The notes under the pieces: generated by a model
The model's database searches: none
The model's input: only the letters and a program-made list of their open reading frames with translations
Told to the model about the DNA's origin: nothing
Position numbers and translations under genes: made by a program
Shown: piece by piece, positions 49,866-58,754 of the stretch
Numbering within the stretch: position 1 is the stretch's first letter
Layout of the letters: each line of letters opens with the position of its first letter
Source of the DNA: Collinsella aerofaciens
GTDB lineage: Bacteria > Actinomycetota > Coriobacteriia > Coriobacteriales > Coriobacteriaceae
DNA length: 64,000 nt
Reading direction: 5' to 3'
Assembly: GCF_902364945.1 (NCBI RefSeq)
Contig: NZ_CABJFS010000001.1
Span: 186,001-250,000, forward strand

Positions 49866-51195
49866 AGAGATGCCCCATCAGATCGGTGTGATACATGCCC
49901 GACAAGAACTCGTCGTTTGCCAGCACGTCGAGCTGAAGCTCGCTGTTTTCGCTCACGCCCTCAATCACGAGCTCGCCCAGGGCCGAGCGCATCTTGCGAA
50001 TGGCGCCGTCACGCGTGGGCGCACACACGATGAGCTTGCCGAGCATGGAGTCGTAGTACGGCGGAACTGTCGCACCGGTGAACATGGCCGAATCCCAGCG
50101 CACGCGCGGACCACCCGGTACACGCAACGCGGTGACCGTTCCGCATGACGGCAGAAAGTCCGGCGTCTCGGCATTGATGCGGCACTCCATGGCATGGTTG
50201 CGGACCGGCATGTCCTCCTGCTCAAAGGGCAAAGGCTGGCCGGCCGCCACGCGCAGCTGCCACTTGACCAAGTCGGTATCGGTCACAAACTCCGTAACTG
50301 GATGCTCCACCTGCAAGCGCGTGTTCATTTCCATAAAGTAGAAATTGCCGTCGTCCGAATACAGGAACTCGATGGTACCGGCTCCTTCGTAGCCGACGGC
50401 ACGAGCCAGGTCACGCGCCGCCTTGTGCATACGGGCACGAATGTCGTCGTGTCCGTCGAGGCACGGTGCGGGGCTCTCCTCGATCAGCTTTTGGTTGCGG
50501 CGCTGCACCGAGCACTCGCGCTCGCCGAGCGAAAACACATGGCCCTGCTTATCGGCCATAATCTGCACTTCGACGTGGTGCGCCGGCGCGACGAACTTCT
50601 CCATGTAGCACTCGCCGTCGCCAAAAACGGCCTCACCCTCGGCACGTGCTTCAATAAAGGCCTTTGCCGCGTCTTCCACGCGCTCGACCTTGCGAATGCC
50701 GCGACCGCCGCCACCTGCACGCGCCTTAATAAGCACGGGGCAGCCAATGCGCTCGGCCTCGGCCGTCGCCTCCTCGGGGCTTTTGAGCAAATCGCAGCCC
50801 GGCACGATGGGCACGCCCGCCGCGGCAGCCGTTCGACGTGCGGCATCCTTGTCGCCCATGCTGTCGATCACCTCGGCCGAAGGACCGACAAACGCCAGGC
50901 CATACTTGTCGCAGTCGCGCACGAAGCTCGCCTTCTCGGAAAAGAAACCGTAGCCAGGATGGATTGCCTTTGCCCCCGACTTCACGGCACAGGTGAGCAC
51001 AGCATCGTCGTTGAGGTAGCTCTCGGCAAGACGCGGGCCGCCGATGCAATACGCCTCGTCGGCAAGCTGCACGTGCAGCGCGTCCGCATCGGCCGTGGAA
51101 TAAACGGCGACGGTCTTGATGCCCATATCGCGGCACGCGCGGATAACACGGACCGCGACCTCGCCGCGGTTGGCGATGAGCACTTTGTCGAACAT
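49852..51195 (-). CDS. accC: Acetyl-CoA carboxylase biotin carboxylase subunit
   Basis: The enzyme carboxylates biotin on AccB using ATP and bicarbonate. The 447-residue protein begins MFDKVLIANRGEVAVRVIRA and has the ATP-grasp glycine loop KARAGGGGRGIRKV near residue 158, HVEVQIMAD near 207 and FMEMNTRLQVEHPVTE near 285 with the metal-binding Glu and catalytic Arg. The ATG at 51195 has AAGGAAGG upstream. It lies 10 bp after fabZ. Confidence 0.97.
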   Translation of the reverse strand: MFDKVLIANRGEVAVRVIRACRDMGIKTVAVYSTADADALHVQLADEAYCIGGPRLAESYLNDDAVLTCAVKSGAKAIHPGYGFFSEKASFVRDCDKYGLAFVGPSAEVIDSMGDKDAARRTAAAAGVPIVPGCDLLKSPEEATAEAERIGCPVLIKARAGGGGRGIRKVERVEDAAKAFIEARAEGEAVFGDGECYMEKFVAPAHHVEVQIMADKQGHVFSLGERECSVQRRNQKLIEESPAPCLDGHDDIRARMHKAARDLARAVGYEGAGTIEFLYSDDGNFYFMEMNTRLQVEHPVTEFVTDTDLVKWQLRVAAGQPLPFEQEDMPVRNHAMECRINAETPDFLPSCGTVTALRVPGGPRVRWDSAMFTGATVPPYYDSMLGKLIVCAPTRDGAIRKMRSALGELVIEGVSENSELQLDVLANDEFLSGMYHTDLMGHLYADE

Positions 51196-51205
51196 GAAGC
51201 CTTCC

Positions 51206-51628
51206 TTAACTTTCGTGCATGAGTGCAAAGGACATATCGGCGCGGCAGCAAACCTCACCGTTGACGCTCGCAGTACCCGTCGCAAAGCGGAACGGCCCGC
51301 GCGCACGCGTGATGGAGCACACCAGATCCACCGTGTCGCCCGGGCGCACCGGACGCTTAAAGCGCACCTTGTCCAGACTCGTGTAGAACGGCGTCGCGCC
51401 GCGCGCCTCCTCATCGCCCATCAGCAGCACGCAGCAGTTCTGGGCGAGCATCTCGCACTGGATCACGCCGGGGACGACCGGGTTTCCCGGAAAATGCCCC
51501 TGCAAAAAGTACTCGTCGCCCGTAATCGTGATCTTGCCGTGGGCCTCGTCGCCCACTAGCTCGGCTTCGTCGAGCAAAAGCATCGGCTCGCGATGCGGCA
51601 ACAGCTTCTTGAGCTCTTCTTTGTTCAT
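51206..51628 (-). CDS. fabZ: 3-Hydroxyacyl-ACP dehydratase FabZ
   Basis: FabZ dehydrates 3-hydroxyacyl-ACP. The 140-residue hot-dog protein has LLPHREPMLLLDE near residue 9 and the catalytic histidine in LQGHFPGNPVVPGVIQCEML near residue 45. ATG 51628 follows AGGTGAT; a GTG three codons earlier overlaps that site. It sits between accB and accC, an order found in several anaerobes. Confidence 0.96.
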   Translation of the reverse strand: MNKEELKKLLPHREPMLLLDEAELVGDEAHGKITITGDEYFLQGHFPGNPVVPGVIQCEMLAQNCCVLLMGDEEARGATPFYTSLDKVRFKRPVRPGDTVDLVCSITRARGPFRFATGTASVNGEVCCRADMSFALMHES

Positions 51629-51637
51629 GGATATCAC

Positions 51638-52114
51638 CTATCCGATCCTCATGAGGCAGCTGCCAAACTCCACGAGGTCGCCGTCGGCCACGCAGATCTC
51701 GAGTACCTCGCCATCCGCCTCTGCCGTCACCTCGTTGAGAACCTTCATGGCCTCGATGATGCAGAGGGTCTCACCGGCCTTGACCTTGGAGCCCACGTGC
51801 ACAAACGGCTCGTCGCCCGGCGCCGGGGCAGCATAGAAAACGCCGACCATGGGAGCGGTCACCTCGGTGCCCTTGGGCTCCGGTGCGGCGGCAGGCGCCT
51901 GCGCGGCGGGCTCCGGTGCGGCGGCAGGCATGGCGACAGGAGCCACCGCCGGAGCAGTCACGGCACCCGGCATAGGCATGGGCACGGCAACAGGCTGCGC
52001 GGCGCTCGCGCGCTCGAGTTCGACCGCGGTGCCATCGGGCTCCTCAACGCGTACGCGCGTGAGGCCGCGGTCCTCCATAACATCGGCTATCTCGGCAAGT
52101 CTTTTGGAATCCAT
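51638..52114 (-). CDS. accB: Biotin carboxyl carrier protein AccB
   Basis: The 158-residue protein has a Pro/Ala-rich mobile linker (about residues 38-82) and a lipoyl-type domain with the biotinylated lysine K124 in EAMKVLNEV. The BirA ligase encoded at 57493 is the likely modifying enzyme. The GAGGAGC site precedes the ATG; it follows fabF by 3 bp. Confidence 0.97.
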   Translation of the reverse strand: MDSKRLAEIADVMEDRGLTRVRVEEPDGTAVELERASAAQPVAVPMPMPGAVTAPAVAPVAMPAAAPEPAAQAPAAAPEPKGTEVTAPMVGVFYAAPAPGDEPFVHVGSKVKAGETLCIIEAMKVLNEVTAEADGEVLEICVADGDLVEFGSCLMRIG

Positions 52115-52117
52115 GCT

Positions 52118-53365
52118 CTAGCTCCTCGTATATCTACGCAGCGCGATGGCGGCGTTGTGCCCGCCAAAGCCCAGGTTGGTCGAAAGCGCCCAGGTAAGGT
52201 CGGCGCGAACCGCGCGATTGGGCGTGTAGTCAAGATCGCAGGCGGGATCGGGTGTGTGGTAGTTAATGGTCGGCGGCACCACGCCCTGCTCGAGCGCCAT
52301 GGCGCAGGCCATGACCTCGATGGCACCCGTGGCACCGATCATGTGGCCGGTCATCGACTTAGTCGACGAGACATGCGCGGCGCGCGCCGCGTCCTCGCCG
52401 AGCGCACGCTTAATGCCCGCCGTCTCGGACGAATCGTTGAGCTTGGTCGATGTGCCGTGGGCATTGATATAGAGACCCTCGGAAGGCTTGACGTCGCCCT
52501 CGGCCACCGCCAGCGATATCGCGCGGGCAATGCCGGCAGCCTCGGGATCGGGGCTCGTGATGTGATAGGCATCATCGGTGTTGCCGTAGCCCACGACCTC
52601 GGCATAAATGTGCGCACCGCGCGCCTGCGCATGTTCCATGCTCTCGAGCACGAGCACGCAGGCGCCCTCGCCCATCACAAAGCCGTCGCGGTCTGCATCG
52701 AACGGGCGGCAGGCCGTCGCGGGATCGGGGTTGGTGGTCAATGCGCGGCAGGACGTAAAGCCTGCAACAGCATCGGGGATAATGGCCGCCTCGGCACCGC
52801 CCGCGAGGATCGCGTCGGCATAGCCGTGCTTGATAGCACGGAACGCCTCGCCCACCGCATGGGCCGAGGTCGCGCACGCAGTCACGACTGGCAGGGTCGG
52901 TCCCTTTGCCTTGTGACGGATTGCGATATTGCCCGATGCCATGTTGGGGATCATCATCGCGATCATGTAAGGCGATGCGCGGCGGGGCCCACGGTCGGCA
53001 ATCGTATGGACGTTGTCGACGAGCGTCTGCATGCCGCCCACGCCCGACCCCACGTAAACGCCCAGGCGCTCGCGATCGATGGCGCCTTCGGCATCAAAGC
53101 CCGCATCGTGCATGGCCTCGTCCGAAGCCACCAGCGCAAACTGAACGCAGGGATCGAGATGCTTGGCGTCACGCTTGCCAAAGTACTCGTTGCCGTCAAA
53201 GCCCTTGACTTCGGCCGCCACCTTGACGGTAAACGCATCGGTATCGAAGTGCGTGATCGGGCCGATGCCACAGGTCCCGGCGCACATGGCCGCCCAGGTG
53301 GCAAGCGCGGTGTTGCCGAGCGGCGATACGGCACCGATGCCGGTGATTGCAACTCTCTGTTCCAT
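52118..53365 (-). CDS. fabF: 3-Oxoacyl-ACP synthase II FabF
   Basis: FabF extends acyl-ACP by two carbons. The 415-residue thiolase-fold protein has the catalytic C164 in VVTACATSAHA, the histidines in INAHGTSTKLND near residue 303 and KSMTGHMIGATG near 335. ATG 53365 (MEQRVAITGIG) follows GAGGAG by 6 bp; upstream in-frame ATGs overlap that site. It lies between fabG and accB. Confidence 0.96.
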   Translation of the reverse strand: MEQRVAITGIGAVSPLGNTALATWAAMCAGTCGIGPITHFDTDAFTVKVAAEVKGFDGNEYFGKRDAKHLDPCVQFALVASDEAMHDAGFDAEGAIDRERLGVYVGSGVGGMQTLVDNVHTIADRGPRRASPYMIAMMIPNMASGNIAIRHKAKGPTLPVVTACATSAHAVGEAFRAIKHGYADAILAGGAEAAIIPDAVAGFTSCRALTTNPDPATACRPFDADRDGFVMGEGACVLVLESMEHAQARGAHIYAEVVGYGNTDDAYHITSPDPEAAGIARAISLAVAEGDVKPSEGLYINAHGTSTKLNDSSETAGIKRALGEDAARAAHVSSTKSMTGHMIGATGAIEVMACAMALEQGVVPPTINYHTPDPACDLDYTPNRAVRADLTWALSTNLGFGGHNAAIALRRYTRS

Positions 53366-53404
53366 CATGGTCTCCTCATCCAAGCCGTTCTTCGGCCCTG
53401 GTTT

Positions 53405-54178
53405 CTACATCGCCATTCCGCCGTCGACGCGCACGACCTCGCCCGTAATGTAGGCAGCCGCATCACTCGCTAAAAAGCGCACCACGCCGGCCACTTCCTC
53501 GGGGCGTGCCATGCGCTTAAGGGGAATCTGTTCCTCGGTTGCCGTACGCACCTTCTCCGAGAGCTTTGCCGTCATATCTGTCTCGACAAACCCGGGGGCG
53601 ACCGCGTTCGCTCGTACGCCACGAGGCGCAAGCTCGCGCGCCACCGCCTTGGTAAGCCCTATCACGCCCGCCTTGGAAGCAGCGTAGTTGGCTTGCCCGG
53701 CATTGCCCATCAGGCCCACGACCGAGCTCATGTTGACGACGCAACCGCCGCGCTGGCGCATAAAGGTCTTGGTGAACGCGCGCGTCATATTGAATGTTCC
53801 CTTGAGATTGACATCGAGCACGCGATCGAATGCGTCATCGCCCATGCGCATGAGCAGGCCATCGCGGGTGATGCCGGCATTGTTGACGAGCGCCCAAATG
53901 GAACCAAAGTCGTTGAGGACCGCTTCCACACACGCGTTGACGGCAGCGGGATCGGCCACGTCGCATTGATATGCGCGTGCCGTGGCGCCAACCGCCTCAC
54001 AGGCTTCGCACGTCTCGCGCGCCGCATCGACGCTGCCGGCATAGACGACGGCGATATCAAAGCCGTCCTCCGCCAGACCGACAGCGCAGGCGCGGCCGAT
54101 ACCCCGCGAGCCGCCCGTGACCAGTGCCACGCGACGTGAGTCGTTGCGCTCGAGCGCGCCGTTGTTCAAGTTGCCCAT
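53405..54178 (-). CDS. fabG: 3-Oxoacyl-ACP reductase FabG
   Basis: The 257-residue short-chain dehydrogenase reduces 3-oxoacyl-ACP with NADPH. TGGSRGIG lies at residues 21-28, the catalytic Tyr165 and Lys169 in NYAASKAG, and Ser near 152. An additional 15 residues precede the usual start. The ATG has an AAAGGAA site. It follows fabD by 30 bp. Confidence 0.95.
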   Translation of the reverse strand: MGNLNNGALERNDSRRVALVTGGSRGIGRACAVGLAEDGFDIAVVYAGSVDAARETCEACEAVGATARAYQCDVADPAAVNACVEAVLNDFGSIWALVNNAGITRDGLLMRMGDDAFDRVLDVNLKGTFNMTRAFTKTFMRQRGGCVVNMSSVVGLMGNAGQANYAASKAGVIGLTKAVARELAPRGVRANAVAPGFVETDMTAKLSEKVRTATEEQIPLKRMARPEEVAGVVRFLASDAAAYITGEVVRVDGGMAM

Positions 54179-54208
54179 GTCATTCCTTTCGGGTTACAGC
54201 CCTGTGGA

Positions 54209-55135
54209 CTATGCGAGCTCGTCGGCAATAGCTGCGACCTGCTCGGCCGTTTCGCACGAATACACGCGAACGTCGCTCAGCGTACGCTTGGCCAGGCCCG
54301 ACAGCGTTTTGCCAGGGCCGACCTCAATAAACGTGTCGATGCCCTGATTCTGCAGAGCATGCAGCGTGTCGACCCAACGAACGGCATGACTCACCTGATT
54401 GGCCAAGACATCCGATGCCGCTCGCGGGTCCGCCGGATAGGGCGCCGCCGTCATGTTTGCCATGACCGGAATCAGCAGCGGTGACGGCGCGTGGCCGGCT
54501 TGGATATACGTCGCCAGCCCCTCAGTCGCCTCGGCCATATAGGGGCTATGAAATGCGCCCGACACCGCGACTTTCATAGCGCGGCCGCCAGCCTCTTTTA
54601 CTAGGACGTCGAGCTCCTGCAGCGCCTCGGGCGGTCCGGCAACAACCGTCTGCTGCGGACTGTTGTAGTTGACCGGCCAGCAGTCCTCGCCGGCCTGTTT
54701 TGCCAGGTTCTCGACTTGCGCCGCATCGAGCTTGATGACGGCGCGCATGCCGCCCGGATGGCGCTCGGCAGCCGCGGCCATCAGCGCCGCGCGCTCGCAC
54801 ACGAGCTCAAAGCCCGCTCGCGTATCGAACGCCCCCGCAAAGGTGAGCGCGGCGACCTCGCCAAGCGAAAAACCCGCACAGGCGGCAGGTACCACGCCGC
54901 GCTCACGCAGGGCGGCAGCCGCTGCCAGATCGTGAACGAACACGCACGGCTGCGTGTTCTCGGTCTGCGAGAGCTCCTCCTTGGAGGCGCTTCGGCACTG
55001 CTCACTGGTCCCCGGGCGCACCTCGTCGGCAATGGCGAACACCTCGGCGGCCGCCGGCGATGCCTCGATCAGGTCGACGCCCATCGCGGGGTGCTGGGCG
55101 CCCTGGCCGGCAAACAGAAACGCTACGCCACCCAT
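54209..55135 (-). CDS. fabD: Malonyl-CoA:ACP transacylase FabD
   Basis: FabD loads malonyl onto ACP. The 308-residue protein begins MGGVAFLFAGQGAQHPAMGV and has the nucleophile S90 in GFSLGEVAAL and the catalytic histidine in SGAFHSPYM near residue 197. ATG 55135 has GAAGGG 9 bp upstream inside fabK; it overlaps the fabK stop by 13 bp. Confidence 0.96.
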   Translation of the reverse strand: MGGVAFLFAGQGAQHPAMGVDLIEASPAAAEVFAIADEVRPGTSEQCRSASKEELSQTENTQPCVFVHDLAAAAALRERGVVPAACAGFSLGEVAALTFAGAFDTRAGFELVCERAALMAAAAERHPGGMRAVIKLDAAQVENLAKQAGEDCWPVNYNSPQQTVVAGPPEALQELDVLVKEAGGRAMKVAVSGAFHSPYMAEATEGLATYIQAGHAPSPLLIPVMANMTAAPYPADPRAASDVLANQVSHAVRWVDTLHALQNQGIDTFIEVGPGKTLSGLAKRTLSDVRVYSCETAEQVAAIADELA

Positions 55136-56067
55136 GCGCACGCACCCTTCAGGACGTGCTCGGCGCCATCGACCAGGTCGTCAACGATTTCACGTGCGCT
55201 TTGGCGCTCGTTGACCATGCCGGCAATCTGTCCACACAAAAACGAGCCCTCTTCGTAATTGCCGTCCTTGGCGGCCTTGCGAAGGGCGCCCGTGCCCATG
55301 GCCCCGAGCTCCTCGACGCTTACGCCCGCCGCCTCGCTCTTGGCGTAGGCGTTGGTGAAGGGGCTCTTGAGGGCACGCACCGGGTGTCCCGTCGAGCGGC
55401 CGGTCGCACGCGTCGAGGTGTCGTTGGCCTTCAGGACCATCTCCTTGTACTGCTCCGATACGGTGCACTCATCTGCGATCAGAAAGCGCGTACCCACCTG
55501 CACGCCGGCGGCGCCCAGCATAAAGGCGGCCGCCACGCCGCGGCCATCAGCGATACCGCCAGCCGCAACCACGGGAATATCGACCGCATCGACAACCTGC
55601 GGCACCAGTGCCATCGTCGAGGTCTCGCCAATATGGCCGCCTGATTCGGTACCCTCGGCAACCACGGCAGTGGCTCCACGACGCGCCACGAGGCGCGCCA
55701 GCGCCACCGAGGCAACGACCGGGATGACCTTGATGCCCGCCTCGTTCCACGCCTTCATGTACTTGGTGGGATTGCCGGCACCCGTCACGACGACCGGCAC
55801 CCGCTCGTCAATCACGACCCGCGCGACCTCGTCGGCAAACGGGCTCATGAGCATGACGTTGACGCCAAAGGGCTTATCCGTCCTGGCGCGCAGCTCATGA
55901 ATCTGGTCGCGCAGCCAGTTGGCGTCGGCGTTCATGGCCGCGATAATCCCTAAGCCGCCCGCCTCGGACACTGCCGACGCCAGCGAGGCGTCGGCGATCC
56001 AGGCCATACCGCCCTGGAACACGGGCTTTTCGATGCCGAGCAGATCGCAGAGAGGAGTCTTGAGCAT
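55123..56067 (-). CDS. fabK: Enoyl-ACP reductase II FabK
   Basis: FabK is the FMN-dependent enoyl reductase used instead of FabI by many anaerobes; it confers natural triclosan tolerance. The 314-residue protein begins MLKTPLCDLLGIEKPVFQGG and has GGLGIIAAM near residue 37, EGTESGGHIGE near 139 (His of the family) and VVAAGGIADGRG near 165 for FMN phosphate. It starts 2 bp after acpP. Confidence 0.95.
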   Translation of the reverse strand: MLKTPLCDLLGIEKPVFQGGMAWIADASLASAVSEAGGLGIIAAMNADANWLRDQIHELRARTDKPFGVNVMLMSPFADEVARVVIDERVPVVVTGAGNPTKYMKAWNEAGIKVIPVVASVALARLVARRGATAVVAEGTESGGHIGETSTMALVPQVVDAVDIPVVAAGGIADGRGVAAAFMLGAAGVQVGTRFLIADECTVSEQYKEMVLKANDTSTRATGRSTGHPVRALKSPFTNAYAKSEAAGVSVEELGAMGTGALRKAAKDGNYEEGSFLCGQIAGMVNERQSAREIVDDLVDGAEHVLKGACAWVA

Positions 56068-56069
56068 CT

Positions 56070-56306
56070 CTACTTCTCCAATGCCGCCTCGACCGTATCG
56101 GCGAACTCGCCGACCGTCTTGGGGTTCTCCTCGGTATCGAGCTGGATGCCAAACTCGTCCTCAACGGCGACGAGGATCTCGACGGTGCCCAGACTGTCGA
56201 GACCAATCTCCTCGAGCGTGGACTCGGGCTTCATCTCGACGTCGTCAAGACCGGCGGTCTCGCGGATAACATCGCAAACGCGCTCGAAGGTCTTCTGATC
56301 TGCCAT
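56070..56306 (-). CDS. acpP: Acyl carrier protein
   Basis: The 78-residue acidic protein carries the growing acyl chain on a phosphopantetheine attached to S38 in EEIGLDSLGTVEI. It has a perfect AAAGGAG ribosome site. It lies between fabH and fabK. Confidence 0.96.
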   Translation of the reverse strand: MADQKTFERVCDVIRETAGLDDVEMKPESTLEEIGLDSLGTVEILVAVEDEFGIQLDTEENPKTVGEFADTVEAALEK

Positions 56307-56358
56307 GGTAGTTCTCCTTTGTTTGTGCCCTAGGGGCGTTTTTATTTCCTATGTGCGA

Positions 56359-57318
56359 CTACTTCCAACGAAGTAGATAGCCACCTATATCCAGACCGGC
56401 GCCAAATCCAACGAGGGTGATGGTGTCGCCCGTGTGAAGTGCACCGGCGTTTGCCAGCCGGTCGAGGGCAAGCGGAATGCATGCGCTCGAAATGTTGCCG
56501 GTCTCGCGCAGCGTTCGAACCACGCGCTTGTCTGGCACACCGAGGCGCTTGACCGCCTGACTCAGGATTCGTTCGTTAGCCTGATGGAATACAAAATGGT
56601 CGATGTCCTCGACCGAAATGCCCGCATCGCTCGCAAGCTTATGGACCGTGTCGCAAATCGCGTTGACGCCGAACTTGAACACGCGGCGGCCATTCATGGA
56701 CAGCACGCTCTCGCTATCTGCGGAGGCCTTAAACGGCGAGGTGCCGACCAGACCGGGAACGCACAACGTCTCGACGTCGGGCGCCGTCGAAAGCTCAACG
56801 GCAAGGGGGCTGTCTCCCCCAGCCTCAATCACCGCGGCGCCTGCCCCATCGCCAAAGAGCACACAGGTGGCGCGGTCGGTCCAGTCGAGCGCGCGCGTCA
56901 TCTGCTCGGCGGCAACGACAAGCACATGCTTGGCTCGTCCTCGAGCGATATAGCCCTCGGCAACATCGAGCGCAAATACGAAGCCGGCGCAGGCAGCCGA
57001 GACATCGAAGGCAGGGCACGTCGCGCCCAGTCGCTCAGCAACGGCACACGCCTCGGCGGGAACAAGGTGGTCACCCGTCGTCGTCGAGCAGACGATCAGA
57101 TCCAACTGGCTCGCGTCGATTCCGGACACCTGAAGTGCCCGCTCGCTCGCCGCTACGGCAAGGTCGTCAAGTGACTCGGTGGTGCAGACGTGGCGACTCT
57201 TAATACCTGTGCGGGTAAAAATCCACTCATCCGAGGTATCGAGGAACTCGGGCAGCTCGTCATTGGAAACACTGCGCTTAGGAAGCGCCGAGCCTGTTCC
57301 AAGAATCGTGAAACCCAT
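56359..57318 (-). CDS. fabH: 3-Oxoacyl-ACP synthase III FabH
   Basis: FabH starts fatty-acid synthesis by condensing acetyl-CoA with malonyl-ACP. The 319-residue protein has C110 in VSAACAGFVFA, the histidine in DHFVFHQANERI near residue 242 and the asparagine in RETGNISSACIP near 272. ATG 57318 follows AAAGGAGGT. It is the first gene of the fatty-acid operon, with two related palindromes around its -10. Confidence 0.96.
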   Translation of the reverse strand: MGFTILGTGSALPKRSVSNDELPEFLDTSDEWIFTRTGIKSRHVCTTESLDDLAVAASERALQVSGIDASQLDLIVCSTTTGDHLVPAEACAVAERLGATCPAFDVSAACAGFVFALDVAEGYIARGRAKHVLVVAAEQMTRALDWTDRATCVLFGDGAGAAVIEAGGDSPLAVELSTAPDVETLCVPGLVGTSPFKASADSESVLSMNGRRVFKFGVNAICDTVHKLASDAGISVEDIDHFVFHQANERILSQAVKRLGVPDKRVVRTLRETGNISSACIPLALDRLANAGALHTGDTITLVGFGAGLDIGGYLLRWK

Positions 57319-57336
57319 CACTAACCTCCTTTGAGT

Positions 57337-57352
57337 TGTTGACGTGTTTACA
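57337..57352. promoter_or_regulatory. Candidate fatty-acid operon operator 1
   Basis: TGTTGACGTGTTTACA is an imperfect copy (2 changes) of the perfect palindrome at 57385. It lies between the -10-like word and the fabH start, where bound protein would block transcription. Confidence 0.6.
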
Positions 57353-57363
57353 TCGACCAAGAG

Positions 57364-57369
57364 AGGATA
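57364..57369 (-). promoter_or_regulatory. Candidate fabH -10 element
   Basis: The minus strand reads TATCCT, the same -10 word as in the strong rpsL promoter of this window. A TTAACA -35-like word 15 bp upstream falls inside the palindrome at 57385. It lies 46 bp before the fabH start and midway between the two palindromes. Confidence 0.5.
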
Positions 57370-57384
57370 GCGCATTTCAGTCGT

Positions 57385-57400
57385 TGTTAACGTGTTAACA
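57385..57400. promoter_or_regulatory. Candidate fatty-acid operon operator 2
   Basis: TGTTAACGTGTTAACA has perfect 7-bp half-sites (TGTTAAC/GTTAACA) around GT. With the related site 48 bp away it flanks the fabH -10. It also lies about 93 bp upstream of the divergent birA start. The word does not look like the known FapR or FabT sites. Confidence 0.65.
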
Positions 57401-57492
57401 TTAAATTGTCCAAATGCGACAAAGGCTTCACATTGTGTCTCTCTCGACACTATTGCGTTATTCACTTATTCATTAAGGAGGTAGCAGCCGTT

Positions 57493-58269
57493 ATGGATGC
57501 CAAATTAACGATAGTCGACGTAACCGGATCGACCAACGATGACCTGCTCGAAGCAGGAAAACAGGGAGCGCCGCACGGCACAGGACTTGCCGCCCGGGCT
57601 CAGACAGCAGGACGCGGCCGGCGCGGCCACAAGTGGGATTCAACCGCCGGCAACCTATTGCTTTCGATTGTCCTGCGTCCATGCGTTAATCCTGCGAAGT
57701 ACTCTGGTCTTGCTGCCGTCAGCGGCCTAGCGGTGCTCGAGGCGCTCGAAAAACAGGGTCTTGCAAACGAGATTGGCCTCAAATGGCCCAACGACCTGGT
57801 CGCGCGTGGACGCAAACTCGGCGGCATTCTGGTCGAGGCCGCACGCGATAACGAAGGCAAACCTTTCGCCGTCTGTGGCATTGGTGTCAATGTGAACTAT
57901 GCGCCCCAAGAGGTGCCCGATGGCGGCCTGCCGGCAATCGGTCTCTCGGACCTTAACGAGAACGTTCCAACTGTCGACATGCTCCTCGATGAGGTCTATC
58001 ACGCAGTTATAGACGCTATAGATGCCTGGGCAGAACGCCTCAACGCCATGGAAGAAAACACCGGACCGCTCGCGCCCGTCCACGGCGAATATGTCGCTCA
58101 CCTCAATTGGATTGGAAAGCACGTTATCGCCCGCTCCCCTGCCGGTGACGAGCTGGCGCGAGGCATCTTTAAAACGGTCGATGGCTTTGGTCGTGCGTGC
58201 ATCGAAACAAAAGACGGCTTGCGATCCTTCCATTTTGAGGAAGCGTCATTGCGCCCCTTGAGTGAGTAG
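57493..58269 (+). CDS. birA: Biotin-[acetyl-CoA carboxylase] ligase (BirA, no DNA-binding domain)
   Basis: BirA activates biotin with ATP and attaches it to AccB. The 258-residue protein has GSTNDDLLEAG near residue 12, AQTAGRGRRGHKWDS near 37 (biotinyl-AMP loop), KWPNDLVARGRKLGGILVE near 95 and GIGVNVNY near 130. There is no N-terminal winged helix, so it cannot be a BirA-type repressor. ATG 57493 follows AAGGAGGT by about 10 bp. It diverges from fabH and shares its control region, matching its substrate AccB in that operon. Confidence 0.94.
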   Translation: MDAKLTIVDVTGSTNDDLLEAGKQGAPHGTGLAARAQTAGRGRRGHKWDSTAGNLLLSIVLRPCVNPAKYSGLAAVSGLAVLEALEKQGLANEIGLKWPNDLVARGRKLGGILVEAARDNEGKPFAVCGIGVNVNYAPQEVPDGGLPAIGLSDLNENVPTVDMLLDEVYHAVIDAIDAWAERLNAMEENTGPLAPVHGEYVAHLNWIGKHVIARSPAGDELARGIFKTVDGFGRACIETKDGLRSFHFEEASLRPLSE

Positions 58270-58325
58270 GTCGCCACAGCCAGCCGCTCGGCAGCCTTAC
58301 CCGGCGATCCAAACCCATCATGCAA

Positions 58326-58366
58326 AACAAAAGGGCCCCGCTACCGTAACGGCAGCGGGGCCCTTT
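58326..58366 (-). terminator. Terminator between convergent birA and rpsJ
   Basis: A 13-bp perfect stem (58330-58342 with 58354-58366) is rich in G and C; on the minus strand it continues TTGTTTTG. It ends the str operon 20 bp past rpsJ and may also serve birA, with a weaker plus-strand tail. Confidence 0.8.
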
Positions 58367-58385
58367 AAGCTATGAGCGATATCGC

Positions 58386-58694
58386 TTAGAGCTTGATGTC
58401 GATGTCAACGCCAGCGGGGAGGTCGAGACGCATAAGCGAATCAACGGTGCCCGAGGTGGGGTCGAGGATGTCGATGAGGCGCTTGTGGGTGCGCATCTCG
58501 AACTGCTCACGGGAGTCCTTGTTCACGTGCGGCGAGCGGATAACCGTGTACAGGTTGCGCTCGGTGGGCAGGGGGACAGGACCGGAAACGCGAGCGCCGG
58601 TCTTCTGAGCGGTCTCGACGATGAGCTTCGCGGACTGATCGACGACCTCGTGATCATAGCCCTTGAGGCGAATGCGGATCTTCTGGGTAGCCAA
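58386..58694 (-). CDS. rpsJ: 30S ribosomal protein S10
   Basis: The 102-residue protein begins [20 protein letters not shown] and has [20 protein letters not shown] near residue 39, the S10 signature. S10 is also NusE, the antitermination factor. It lies 60 bp after fusA rather than at the head of the L3 operon, and tuf is absent between them. Confidence 0.98.
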   Translation of the reverse strand: MATQKIRIRLKGYDHEVVDQSAKLIVETAQKTGARVSGPVPLPTERNLYTVIRSPHVNKDSREQFEMRTHKRLIDILDPTSGTVDSLMRLDLPAGVDIDIKL

Positions 58695-58754
58695 CTTAAA
58701 CCTCCAAAGAGTGAGAGAGATGCTCTCGCGGATTACGTAACAGGGAGCTCGAAC

